Shown piece after piece: positions 42,501 through 56,050 of a stretch of 64,000 bases of DNA. The position numbers and the translations under genes were made by a program. Source of the stretch: Xestospongia muta (lineage: Eukaryota; Porifera; Demospongiae; Haplosclerida; Petrosiidae); NCBI GenBank assembly GCA_963693285.1, contig OY848917.1:32623245-32687244 (forward strand). The letters are read 5' to 3'. Every line of letters starts with the position of its first letter. Position 1 is the stretch's first letter. The notes beneath the pieces are model-generated. The model was not told where the DNA came from. It made no database searches and saw only the letters and a program-made list of their open reading frames with translations.

Positions 42501-45500
42501 ATATCAATTGTTCTTAAAACCTACACATTGTTATAACACATGGAGATGTCATTCCTGAGATATCATATTGAAATAAACAAAATAGATCATATTATCATAA
42601 ACAATGTGGTGCTTTATTAACTGCTTTAAAAGATGATAATTAATTTTATTATTTCTACATATATATAATATAAAAATGGGTTACTGGCTTATCATTATCT
42701 ACCTTTATCCAACTAGTTCATGCATTTTGAAGTCAATAGTTATGATTGTAATAATATTGTCTTATTTTTTACCATACATTTAAATATGTGTACAGTGTAC
42801 ATCTGTTTATTCTCTTTATGTCATACATTTATTAGAGTGGAGAGACTGCACTCTATGTGGCTGCTGAGAAAAACCATACCGATATTGCACTTCTTCTGAT
42901 TGAGAGTGGCTGTTCTGTTGATATTAAGAATGATGTAAGTTAATATAGGGTTGTAGTACTGATTACCAAAACCACTTACATAGTAGTTCATATGTTTATA
43001 TATTGATAGTCTAGCAAGCTAATGTCTTCTTAGCTGACAGCCAAATCTCTCCACCTTATTAACAAATTTCTAAATACATGTACAGTGTAGATCTGTTTAT
43101 TCTCTTGATATCAAACCTTTATTAGGATGGAAAGACTGCACTCTATGTGGCTGCTGAGAATAACCATACTGATATTGCACTTCTTCTGATTGAGAGTGGC
43201 TGTTCTGTTGATATTAAGAACAATGTAAGTTAATATAGATTGTAGTACTGATATACACTTCCTAACAAAGCCACTTATGATATTAGTTCATATGTTTACA
43301 TATGACAAGCTAGCATCTTCTTAGCCAACAGTCAAATCTCTCCACCTCATTAAAACATTTCTAAATACATGTACATAAATACATCTATACTTTACATGTA
43401 TATGTTAGTTAATTTGTGTTGTCTGTATCACACTTAGTTATGAAATAGTTTACAAATAAGGAGCTCAGACATTGTTATCAATACCTACAATGAGCTCTAT
43501 TATTTGTACGTATATACATATATATAATATAAGAATGGGTTACTGGCTTTTCATTTTCTACCTTTATCCAACTAGTTCATGCATTTTGAAGTCAATAGTT
43601 ATAATTGTAATAATATTGTCTTATGTTTTACCATACATTTAAATATGTGTAATGTGTACATGATATTAGTTCATATGTTTACATATGACAAGCTAGCATC
43701 TTCTTAGCCAACAGTCAAATATCTCCACCTCATTAATAAATTTCTAAGTACATGTACATAAATACATCTATACTTTACATGTATATGTTAGTTAATTTAT
43801 GGTGTCTGTATCACACTTAGTTATGAAATAGTTTAAAAATAAAGAGCTCAGACATTGTTATGAATACCTGCAATGAGCTATGACCACATGGAGTCACTTT
43901 GTCTTCATTCTAATCACATAAATAGTGCTGCTATAATAAAGGCATTCTCTGGCCCTTAAATTATTCTTCCTACTCCATTAATATGACTTTATAGCTTTAA
44001 AATTATTGTTAGATGTAATATAAATTACACATTATATCCTGTATTGATATTTACATTAAGTGCAATTAACTTTTAACTGTTTAAATTAAACAAACAGTGA
44101 CAAATATCAATTGTTCTTAAAACCTACACATTGTTATAACACATGGAGATGTCATTCCTGAGATATCATATTGAAATAAACAAAATAGATCATATTATCA
44201 TAAACAATGTGGTGCTTTATTAACTGCTTTAAAAGATGATAATTAATTTTATTATTTCTACATATATATATAATATAAGAATGGGTTACTGGTTTATCAT
44301 TTTCTACCTTTATCCAACTAGTTCATGCATTTTGAAGTCAATAGTTATGATTGTAATAATATTGTCTTATTTTTTACCATACATTTGAATATGTGTACAG
44401 TGTACATCTGTTTATTCTCTTTATGTCATACATTTATTAGAGTGGAGAGACTGCACTCTATGTGGCTGCTGAGAAAAACCATACAGATATTGCACTTCTT
44501 CTGATTGAGAGTGGCTGTTCTGTTGATATTAAGAATAATGTAAGTTAATATAGGGTTGTAGTACTGATTAACAAAACCACTTACATAGTAGTTCATATGT
44601 TTATATATTGATAGTCTAGCAAGCTAATGTCTTCTTAGCTGACAGCCAAATCTCTCCAACTTATTAACAAATTTCTAAATACATGTACAGTGTAGATCTG
44701 TTTATTCTCTTGATATCAAACCTTTATTAGGATGGAAAGACTGCACTCTATGTGGCTGCTGAGAATAACCATACTGGTATTGCACTTCTTCTGATTGAGA
44801 GTGGCTGTTCTGTTGATATTAAGAACAATGTGAGTTAATATAGGTTGTAGTACTGATATACACTTCCTAACAAAGCCACTTGTGATATTAGTTCATATAT
44901 TTACATATGACAAGCTAGCATCTTCTTAGCCAACAGTCAAATCTCTCCACCTCATTAAAACATTTCTAAATACATGTACATAAATACATCTATACTTTAC
45001 ATGTATATGTTAGTTAATTTGTGTTGTCTGTATCACACTTAGTTATGAAATAGTTTACAAATAAGGAGCTCAGACATTGTTATCAATACCTACAATGAGC
45101 TCTAACCACATGAAGCCACTTTGTCTTCATTCTAAGCATATAAGTAGTGCTGCTATAATAAAGGGATCTTCTGGCCCTTAAGTTATTTTTCCTACTCCAT
45201 TAATATGACTTTGTAGCTTTAACATTATTGTTAAATGTAATATAAATTACACACTATATCCTGTATTGATATCTATATTAAGTGCAATTAGTCTTGAACA
45301 GAAGAAATTAAACAAACAGTAGAAATATATCAATTGTCTTTGAAACCTACACTTTGTTACAACATATTGAAATGTCATTCTTGATATATAGAGTCTAGAA
45401 GCAAAGTAGGCCTATTGGCCTATTGGAATCAGTGGAATGTAGAACAGTGGTTTTGTCTTCAGACTATCACAATAAATTAAAGTCTTGTATCTTGCCTCGA

Positions 45501-48500
45501 TTATCTTAGGACAAGAAATATTGGAATTACACACAAGTCTTGTTTCTTGTCAAGTTATAACTAGTTTCAGATGTCATGTGATGATAATGACATTCATATG
45601 ATGAAATTGTATTTAGTCATTACCACCATACTGGTGTACATATCATTTACTGCACCAAGAAAATTGATCAAAGATACCATACTACTCTTCACTATAGAGC
45701 ATGGTTGTATGGGACAAGACTAACTAACTAACATTTTGACAACAGTAGGAGGGGCTAGTTTATTAAAAATCTATCACTGAACATTGATCCTAATATTTTA
45801 AAAGAATAATTCTAGTTTCAGGGCCATGTTATAATAATCACATTGATAAGTCAAAAGTTAATTGAATTAGTGATTTCATTAGATGTTATGATACCAATGT
45901 ATACATCATTTTCTGTCCCCAAACAATAAGAAAAGATACCAGACTACCTTTTGCCATGATGTGTGGTAGCTTGGGGACAACAGTACCCGATGGAGGGGGT
46001 AGCTCAATAAACATCAAGGACTTAAATTATATCGATATATGAAATGATCACATCAATATATGAAATGAAAGTATATCTACTGTAGTAGTAGTACCTCATT
46101 GCTACACAATAGCAAATGAAAAGCATTAAAATGTGGAAGGTTTACTGCTATAGCTAGCTATAATAAACATTAGTTTGACAAATGAAATATATTTTAAATA
46201 TGTATTGTTCAACCACTATATAGCAGCTTTTATACTTTGTGGGAGTAGTAGTCTGGGAATGAGGCTAGTTTCTTGATGTCACAATACCAACATCAAACTA
46301 TTGAACAGACAAGTGGTTTATTTCAATTATATAACAAAAGATATAGTTAAATTTAACTTTCATAATATATGATATATTATCAAAGGTCTGGTACTTGCTT
46401 TAGTCATCTCTGGTCAATGTTCTAGTTTCTTGACTTCTTTGTGCATCATATTTTATTGTATTTGACATAGTGATTGACTTTTCTAGTAACATTAGTGATT
46501 ACCATAGTATTGTGTTAACACTAGATAGATATCTAAATAAAAAGTCAAAAATATCACTGTAACTTTAGAATGAAAAGTTAATATGGAAATCCTCCTCACA
46601 TATGTTTTACTTATTATTCTATCCTGTATCAACTAGTAGACAGTTAGTTTAAATGGTAACACTTTAAATCTTCTCTGTGATTTTTGTTTATAATTTAATA
46701 TTGTAAGTTTTCTCTCTAGACTGTATGCTTGCAAATACCACTGTAAGATAGAAAAAAATTCTTTCTTACATTTGTAGTTTCATTATTGTATAATGAATAT
46801 TTTAAAGATTATAGCAGTTTAGAGTGTTTTACCAGAGTAACATACAAACAAACATAGTAAATACTATAACACTCACCATGTAGAGGAGGTGAGAGATAAT
46901 TACAATCTGCTACTTATTACATTCTGTCTTTGTATTCTCAGGATGATTACACTGCTTTATACTGGGCAGCTTACAATAACAATGTTGACCTTATTAAGAC
47001 GATTTTGGACCATACTGTTGAAATTGATGTTAAGAACAAGGTTAGTATAATTAAAACTACAATTGTGTTAATAACCATCCATTGTGTAAGGTTGTATTAC
47101 TGGTACATGCAGTGTGTCACATGGTCCTAAGATTGTTATGGACCACATGGTTATACATATATGTGTTTGTGTGTGCACTTTTATCATATTATTGTATTGT
47201 TGTATCTGATGTTTGAAGGTAATGAATGAAATTAAGCCACATAAAGTAACTGCTGATTTGTATGGCAAAAAATCAATTTAATTACTGCTATTGGGAATGT
47301 TTTAATTGAATTGAGTATGACTGATTTTCTGTAACAAGAGAAACATCATTGAACAGCACAATATATATCTCTCCATCTCCCTAGTTTTCATGCTATAATT
47401 GAATTATTTTTTGAGGTAATGATTCAAGCGTATGAGCCAGAAGGTTCCAAGCAGTTTCAGAATAGATATTCTAAGATTTGCACATATGATATATATATAT
47501 ATATATATCTTCTGTATTGCTAAAAGTGGTCACTGTGTTTGTATGTGCTCCTGTAAATATATGTGTCACTCTCCAAGGGCAGATCTAGGGGGTGCCTGGG
47601 GTGCACATGCCCTCCTTTTTTTATTCTATATTGTATTCATGGTCAAATCATTCAAGTCAGTCCTGTGGTAATAATTATTACTTTAAGTATATTCATAGCA
47701 AATTCTTGCAACTATATACACCTTACAAAATATACCTCAATGTTTTTATAAATGTCATAATACAATAATTGTTGTGGTAAGCCATGCGTAGCCAATAATA
47801 TTGTGAATATGGCAAAGTGCCAAGTAACACTGATTTCTTTGGGAATAGTTGCTGTTACTCCTCCTGAGAAATGGATAGCATCTAAAAATGACGGTCTTCT
47901 ACTCTAGCCTTAATTCTAGCTCTTTTAGTAGCTTTATTTCAAATGAAAAAGCTTTTCTGAGTTACAATGTCCTTATGACATTGGTGAAGTTTATGATATT
48001 GCTAACACTCTCACCAATCTAGAGAAGTAAATTAGAATAACTAGCAATTATAATTATTGATAATATTATTCAGGATATATTAAAATTATTTTAACTGGTA
48101 CTTCAATTATATACTTAGTACATATAACTTCATAACTAAAGTTTTCAAACCTGATAATGTTTTTGTGTTCCCAACACATGACAAATTCAGGAAAAAGCAT
48201 ACATTCTCTCAAGAGTTGATAAAGATAAACAGTCCTTGGTTAATTTATTCCAAATTACTTAATGGAGGTTTTTGTCTTTTTTGTGTCATTTCTGTATGAG
48301 CAAGCCTTGGTAGTAGTGATCTTGGTGTGTTAGTTAGTTGGCCAATGAAGACTTTCTACAAAGCCTCAGAGGTATTGAGAAGACACGGAACTCTGCAATA
48401 TCATAAAAATTCTATGGCTGATATGGTTTCCTTTCTTGATGTCATGGAGCAACATACACCATCAGTTATAGCAATGGACATTCTTCTCATGACCAACCAA

Positions 48501-51500
48501 TTGATCGAAATTGCATTCAATTGTAAAATCTATTTTTGTGGAAGACTTTGAGGCCACAGAGATGATGAAAAGTATCTTCATATCCTAGCTATTAACCCTG
48601 GTAACTTTCAATCTTTGCTTGACTTTCATATTGAGTTGGGTGATAAAGTATTGAAGGAGGACTTCCAGAAATGACCATGAAATACTACATATCAATCAAA
48701 AAAAGGTCAAGAAAGAGATGATCGAGATAATTGATGAATATATTCTTGTTAAACTTTAGAAAGGTTCAGAGGGCTTGTTTTTTCAGTATTGGGAGATGAA
48801 GTTTCTGATATTTCCAATAAGTAAGCAGTTAACTTTGGTCTTAAGATTTGTCAATGAGTTTAATCAAGTGAGAGAAGAGTTCTCGTATTTTGTTCAGTGT
48901 AGTTGTGAAACAAATGAAGAAACTTTATGAAATATATTATTAATACTAACAAGTAATTGATTAGATTTGCAGTTAATGGGGGGCAGGGATATGACAGAGC
49001 TGGTGCTATGTCTGGATGTATTAGATGAGTAGCTGCTCGAATCCAAAGTCAGTTTCATTGAGTTTACTCTCTTGTGAAAAAAAGGGTGTGTCTATGAATA
49101 ATAACCAAATTAATATTAATTAAGCCTAAAAATGTTAGCCGTGGGCTTTGCACACACTATTTCTACACTCTGGATTTGTTGGTGCCCACCATATTGAATA
49201 CAACTATTCAATAATTATTGGTTTAATTTGGTAAAATATATTTAAAGACCATTTTGCACACAATCTTGTTAAGCAAATTATGAAAATTTCTAAATACATA
49301 AATACATGTACAGTGTACATCTGTTTATTCTCTTTGTATCATACATTTATTAGTATAGAGAGACTGCATTCTATGTGGCTGCTGATAATTTTATAATTTC
49401 TACATATATATAATATAAGAACGTGTTACTGGCTTATCATTTTCTACCTTTATCCAACTAGTTCATGCATTTTGAAGTCAATAGTTATGATTGTAATAAT
49501 ATTGTCTTATTTTTTACCATACATTTAAATATGTGTACAGTGTACATCTGTTTATTCTCTTTATGTCATACATTTATTAGAGTGGAGAGACTGCACTCTA
49601 TGTGGCTGCTGAGAAAAACCATACAGATATTGCACTTCTTCTGATTGAGAGTAGCTGTTCTGTTGATATTAAGAATAATGTAAGTTAATATAGGGTTGTA
49701 GTACAGATTAACAAAACCACTTACATAGTAGTTTATATGTTTATATATTGATAGTCTAGCTAGCTAATGTCTTCTTAGCTGACAGCCAAATCTCTCCACC
49801 TTATTAACAAATTTTTAAATACATGTACAGTGTAGATCTGTTTATTCTCTTGATATCAAACCTTTATTAGGATGGAAAGACTGCACTCTATGTGGCTGCT
49901 GAGAATAACCATACTGATATTGCACTTCTTCTGATTGAGAGTGGCTGTTCTGTTGATATTAAGAACAATGTGAGTTAATATAGGTTGTAGTACTGATATA
50001 CACTTCCTAACAAAGCCACTTATGATATTAGTTCATATATTTACATATGACAAGCTAGCATCTTCTTAGCCAACAGTCAAATCTCTCCACCTCATTAAAA
50101 CATTTCTAAATACATGTACATAAATACATCTATACTTTACATGTATATGTTAGTTAATTTGTGTTGTCTGTATCACACTTAGTTATGAAATAGTTTACAA
50201 ATAAGGAGCTCAGACATTGTTATCAATACCTACAATGAGCTCTAACCACATGAAGCCACTTTGTCTTCATTTTAAGCATATAAGTAGTGCTGCTATAATA
50301 AAAGGATCTTCTGGCCCTTAAGTTATTCTTCCTACTATATTATCTTTGTAAAACATTATGTCAATGTCATTTAATCTGTCTCTATCATAATATTTGCCTT
50401 TGTTTGCTTCTATCTGATACGAGATAGTATCTATACCCACACATATAAGCTAATGTCTTTGTAGCTGACAGCCAAATCTCTCCACCTTATTAACAATTTT
50501 CTAAATACATGTACAGTGTAGATCTGTTTATTCTCTTGATATCAAACCTTTATTAGAATGGAAAGACTGCACTCTATGTGGCTGCTGAGAAGAACTATAC
50601 TGATATTGCACTCCTTCTGATTGAGAGTGGCTGTTCTGTTGACATTAAGAATAAAGTGAGTTAATATAGGGTTGTAGTACTGATATACATGATTCTACTA
50701 TAGTAAGATCATTACTACACAATAGCAAGTGACTTATTACACTATATTTTTAGGATCGTGACACTGCTTTGCACTGTGCAGCCATCAATAACAATGTAGA
50801 CCTTATTAAGACAATTGTGAACCATACTGATCAGATTGATGTTAAGAATAAGGTGAGTGAGTATATATTTAAAGGTCTAACTATGTTAACAACCATCTCT
50901 TATACTAGATTGTATTTCTGACATGGATAGATAGTGTGTCACATGGTCCTAACATGCTTTGGACCATGTTGTTATGCATACATTGTCTTATGTGTCTTTC
51001 AATAAAATAAAAGTCACATGTATTAGCTGCTGATGTACATGTCAACTAATGAATTTAAATAACTTTTTCTGTGAACATTTCAAATATAGTGTGACTGATC
51101 ATGGCTCAAAATTAGGCAAAGTTTCTGACACCAGAGAAACATTTTTGAGCAGAACCCATAATTCCTTAACTCTCATGTGTTCTAACTTGGCAAATATGTA
51201 TACTCTATTTCTTCCATTAAATGCCTCAGTATTTATTTTAATCACACCTTACTTGACCAGGTGTTTATTTAATGTAGGTGTTTCTTTATCGTCAAACTTC
51301 ACAACAGTTAACTGAGAAATCACTAACACTTGTAACTGAATAGTAAAATGTGATAACATGTTAGAAAATGATATCATGTGTTGCTAAGCATGCTACTGAT
51401 CCATACCAGGCATTTATTCCTATCAGATGTTTATTTATACAACTGCAATACTTATGCCTGATGTTTATCTTTACAGCTTGTTACCCTTTAAATTCTAATA

Positions 51501-54500
51501 TAATCAGCTTTCCAATAAAGGCACACCTCTAATCAATTTCTATTTTACATGATTTAAAATATTTCCTTGGCTTTCTAATTAATTTTACTGGTTTTGGATT
51601 AATTAGAACTGAAATAGGCTGGACTTTCATTGGATGTTTGTATTATGAATATTGAATTTAGTTCATTCATAATTTGTTTAAACTATAGTATGAGAGAGTA
51701 GTTGTTGTTTCAAAGTTTATAAAAAGACTTTTGTACTGTAATGAAAAGCACAGAGGTTAGGTTAAAGGTAACAAAACAATAGATTGGAATCAACAGTTCA
51801 CACAACATGCACAGTTGTATATGTTAGTTAATTGGTGTTGTCTGTATATATAACATATAACATAGTTATAACATAGTTTAAAATAAAGAGCTCAGACATT
51901 GTTATGAACGCCTGCAATGAGCTATGACCACATGAAGCCACTTTGTCTTTAAAGATTAATTTCTTCCTGCTTTAATATAGACAATGTTTTAGCTTTATAG
52001 TTATTGTTAGGTGTAATATAAATCACACATTATATCCTGTATTGATATCTATATTAAGTGCAATTAGCTTTGAACAGTAGAAATTAAACAAACAGTAGAC
52101 AAATATCAGTTGTTCTTGTAACCTACACATTGTTACAACACATGGAGATGTCATTTTTGAAATGTCTTATTAAAAGCAAGAAAATTAATCATATATCATA
52201 AACAACTGGTGCTTTGACTGCTTTAAAATATGATCATTTTTTACTGGTACATCAATTAATGTAATATAAGAATGGCCTACTGGCTTGTCATTTTCTACCT
52301 TTATCCAACTAAGCTACACATTTTAAAGTCAACAGATGTAATTGTAATGATATTTTCTCATTTATTACCATCTGTCATATTAAGTATAAGGCCAACAATA
52401 CTGTAGAGTTTTAATATTATTCTTTCTCTCTTAGAGTGGAAACACACCACTTCATGATGCTTGTTCTCAAGGTTCAGTTGATGCTATCAAGTTTTTTATA
52501 TCATCTGGGCGAGTGGATCCAATGTCCAAGAATAACAACGAACAAGCACCTATGGAACTTGTTCCCTCATATCACAAGAATCGTTTCGAAATTTTAATAA
52601 TATTTAAGCCATTTCAACAAAGTAAAGCTGACTTCCCTGTGGAATCCTATGGTAAAGTCTTTATGTGTGGCAACACTACTTCAGGGAAAAGTTCTCTTAC
52701 TGCTGTCATCATGGAACGAGCTAAGAAACCAGCTGATCACAAGTTTGATACATCTGAATGTGTCACAGTAGAACCACAAACAGCTGGTATCAAGCCACAT
52801 ACCTTTACAAGCCATGAAATAGGGAATGTCGTCCTCTATGACCTCGCTGGTCATAGGGAATATTATAGTAGTCATGCTGCTGTCCTAGAAAATCTCATGT
52901 TAAGCTCACCTGCTGTTTTTTTGATCCTTTTCAAGCTTATTAATGCCATTGAGGAGATGAGAAAAGAGTTATACTACTGGTTTAACTTCATTGAAAACGT
53001 CAGCAAAGGAATGAAAAGTTCAAAGCGATCCCAAATTATTGTCATTGGAAGTCGACTTGATGAGCTAACTACTAGCTTGGATCCAATATCTGAAGTGGTG
53101 GATGAAGTTGTTGAGAAAGCGACCTATTCACAAGAATTCTGTGGGTTTATACCAATGGAATGTCATCGTCTTGGAGGTAAAGGAGTCAAAGAGTTTATCG
53201 TTACATTGTCAAAGAGCTGTAAAGCTGTTCTTGATCGATCTGACAAAATCAGCTTTTATTGCCATGTCCAATACTCTTTTCTACGGCTTCTTCAAAGAGT
53301 AGCTATTAGTTTGGAAGAGCTATGTGCTTTGTTAAGAGAGCGTAATGATCCTTCTCTTCCATCAGAAATGTCAGTGTTACTTGAATTCCTGACCACTTTA
53401 AGTGACAAAGGTCTTATCTTATTTCTTAGAAATGAGGAAGGTCAAAGTTGGATAGTTATAAACAGAGCTGCTCTACTATCAGAAATCAATGGTGTCCTAT
53501 TTGCCCCAGCAGCAATCAAACGGGTTTATCGAGATATGGCTAGTAATACTGGCATTGTACCTCTATCAGCTCTCAAGCAAGAATTTCCTCATCACAATAC
53601 TGATATGTTAGTTGGATTTCTTCAAAGTTTTCAATTTTGCCACATGATTAAATCAAGCACACTTGATGATCTTGAAACTAACATATCAACATCAGTACCT
53701 CTGCCATTAGATGAGGTCCTATTTTTTCCAGCACTCATCAGTGCTGAACCTCCCACTGATATCAAAATAGAGAATGGATTAGGATGGTGTCTTTGGTGTC
53801 CTAATCCCAATGAATTCCTGTCTACACGATTTCTTCACATCGTCCTACTTTGGCTTGCCTATTTTTATTGCCTCCCTACTCGAATTAAAGCTGGGATTGT
53901 TAGCGTCACTAACCCTGTTGTACAAGAGTTAGCTCGTCGTTGTATAGTATGGACTAATGGCATATATTGGAAGAACAGGAAGAACAAATTTGAGGTTGTA
54001 GTTGAAGTGTCTGAACACAATCGTTGTGTTACAGTACTTACATCAAACAAGGAAATGGATGAAAGTCGCAAAGTTTTTAACTCAGTGATTAAGAAAGTCC
54101 TGAGTCTTAAGAAGCAGTTTTGTTCATGTACAAGTCATGAATATATGATTGCACCAGATCAGGTATCTTCTGCTCGTACTCTTGAGGTCTGTGAACGTAC
54201 ACTTTATTCAATGGAAGATGTTGCTGTTGCTGTTCTTACTAAAGCTAATGTTATGGATGAAGATGACACTGAAATTGATGTCAAAGAGATTGTAGGAACT
54301 AAAGATCCATTTCTTCACATTGCTCCTTTGGTAACAAAAGCATTGTTTAATACAAGTAATGCTGAGTTACCAGTTCAAGATGATTATCTTCAACACATTC
54401 AAGATGTCTGTGGTGACACATTTTTATCATCTGTCAAATGTACTCACATCGCTATAAAGGAGCACTGTAGCAGTTTGAGTGTCTTTGCTGGACGTAATCC

Positions 54501-56015
54501 TTTGGTAAGTGAATGTACATGTACTATTATTTATTTACTATTAGTGTACATGTAACAATGTACATGTAGTTACAATTTTTAACATTATCTTATTGTACTA
54601 TTCTATCTACATCATGTACAGGATCTTGCCTCCTCTTCATTAACTGATGATGACATTGAATGTGCCTCTAAATCACTTGTTAAGAAGACATGCCAAGGTT
54701 TGTCTACATTTATTTGATGATGTATTACATACTAACTGATAGAGTCAGATATTTCAGGTATATATATATTCTATTGTAGATATTGACCAGGTTCTTTCTA
54801 AAGTCCCTAAAACAAAAGATGTTGTAGCTTTACTAATGCCTATTAAAGACAAATGGTACACCATTGGGACCTCACTTGAAGTCGACACTGGAGAACTAAA
54901 TTCTTTGAAGACAAGCAACAATACAGCAGAGACAAATCTATTAATGGTGATTGGAAAATGGTTAGAACAGAAGGCAAATGAACCCACGTGGAATGTATTA
55001 TTAAAGGAAGTGGAAGGTCTAATTATTAAAAATCGTCAAATTGGTGATGATATTCGTACATTTCTAAAGAGACCCGATGTGTACACTAAATATGTCTTTG
55101 CTGGACATAATCCTTTGGTAAGTGAACGTACTATTATTAATTTACTTTTAGTGTACATATAATAATGTACATGTAGTTATAATTTTGAACATCATCTTAT
55201 TGTATTGTATATCTACATCATGTATAGGATCTTGCCTACCCTTCATTAACTAAAGATGACATTGAACATGCATCTAAATCACTTGTTGAGAAGACGTGTC
55301 AAGGTTTGTCTACTCTACATTTATTTGATGATGTATTACATACTAACTTATAGGATCTGATATTTCAGGAATGACTACTAGTCTAATTAACTCTCCTTCA
55401 TCAGGTAATAAGTCCTATAGTGTAATATAATACAGTACTAGAAAACATATTAAGTAAGACTACATTCTTATAGTAGTTTACTAAATGTATGATATTCCTT
55501 TCAATGATATTTTAATATGTCCATTATCTTGCCAACTTTATTGATGAGCTTATAATAATTACTTAATTAATGCAATGTTTTTCTGATTCAAGCATATTCA
55601 GCTACCATATGTTTTAAACTCACTGATTCCTGTGATTGTTAAAGTGACAATGAATCAAATTAAATCATACACAAAAACTCTTGAAGCAACCATCTACAAA
55701 TGCTAAGACAATTGAGCTTTCTATTCAATTATAGTCTCTATTACTAGTTCTCCAATTGTCAAGACCCATTTTTACTTTAAATTAGTAGCATTATTAAATC
55801 TATTATAAGGTTACAATTTCATTATTTTTTGGTTCAGATAAAGATTATAAAACACCTGGTGACAAGCCAATTGGCGAGGTAAGTTTTACAGTTTATTCCA
55901 AAGAAAAATTAAACACAGTATGCCTTACCAAAATAATTTGTGTATGTATGGTGACTGATTGAAGTAATGTTTTTTTTATTATTGGACGTATTTATTCAGT
56001 TTACAAACACATCTT

Positions 56016-56050
<35 letters not shown>

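Noticed and set aside
51049..51315. 88-codon open frame in the last large intron before the ROC exon
   Set aside because: It is part of a duplicated intron block whose sister copy at 41550 is not open, and it has no domain.
52660..52870. NACHT/NB-ARC (NLR) assignment of the nucleotide-binding region
   Set aside because: The P-loop is followed by DLAGH-type switch II and COR blocks rather than Walker B acidic runs and NLR winged-helix motifs.
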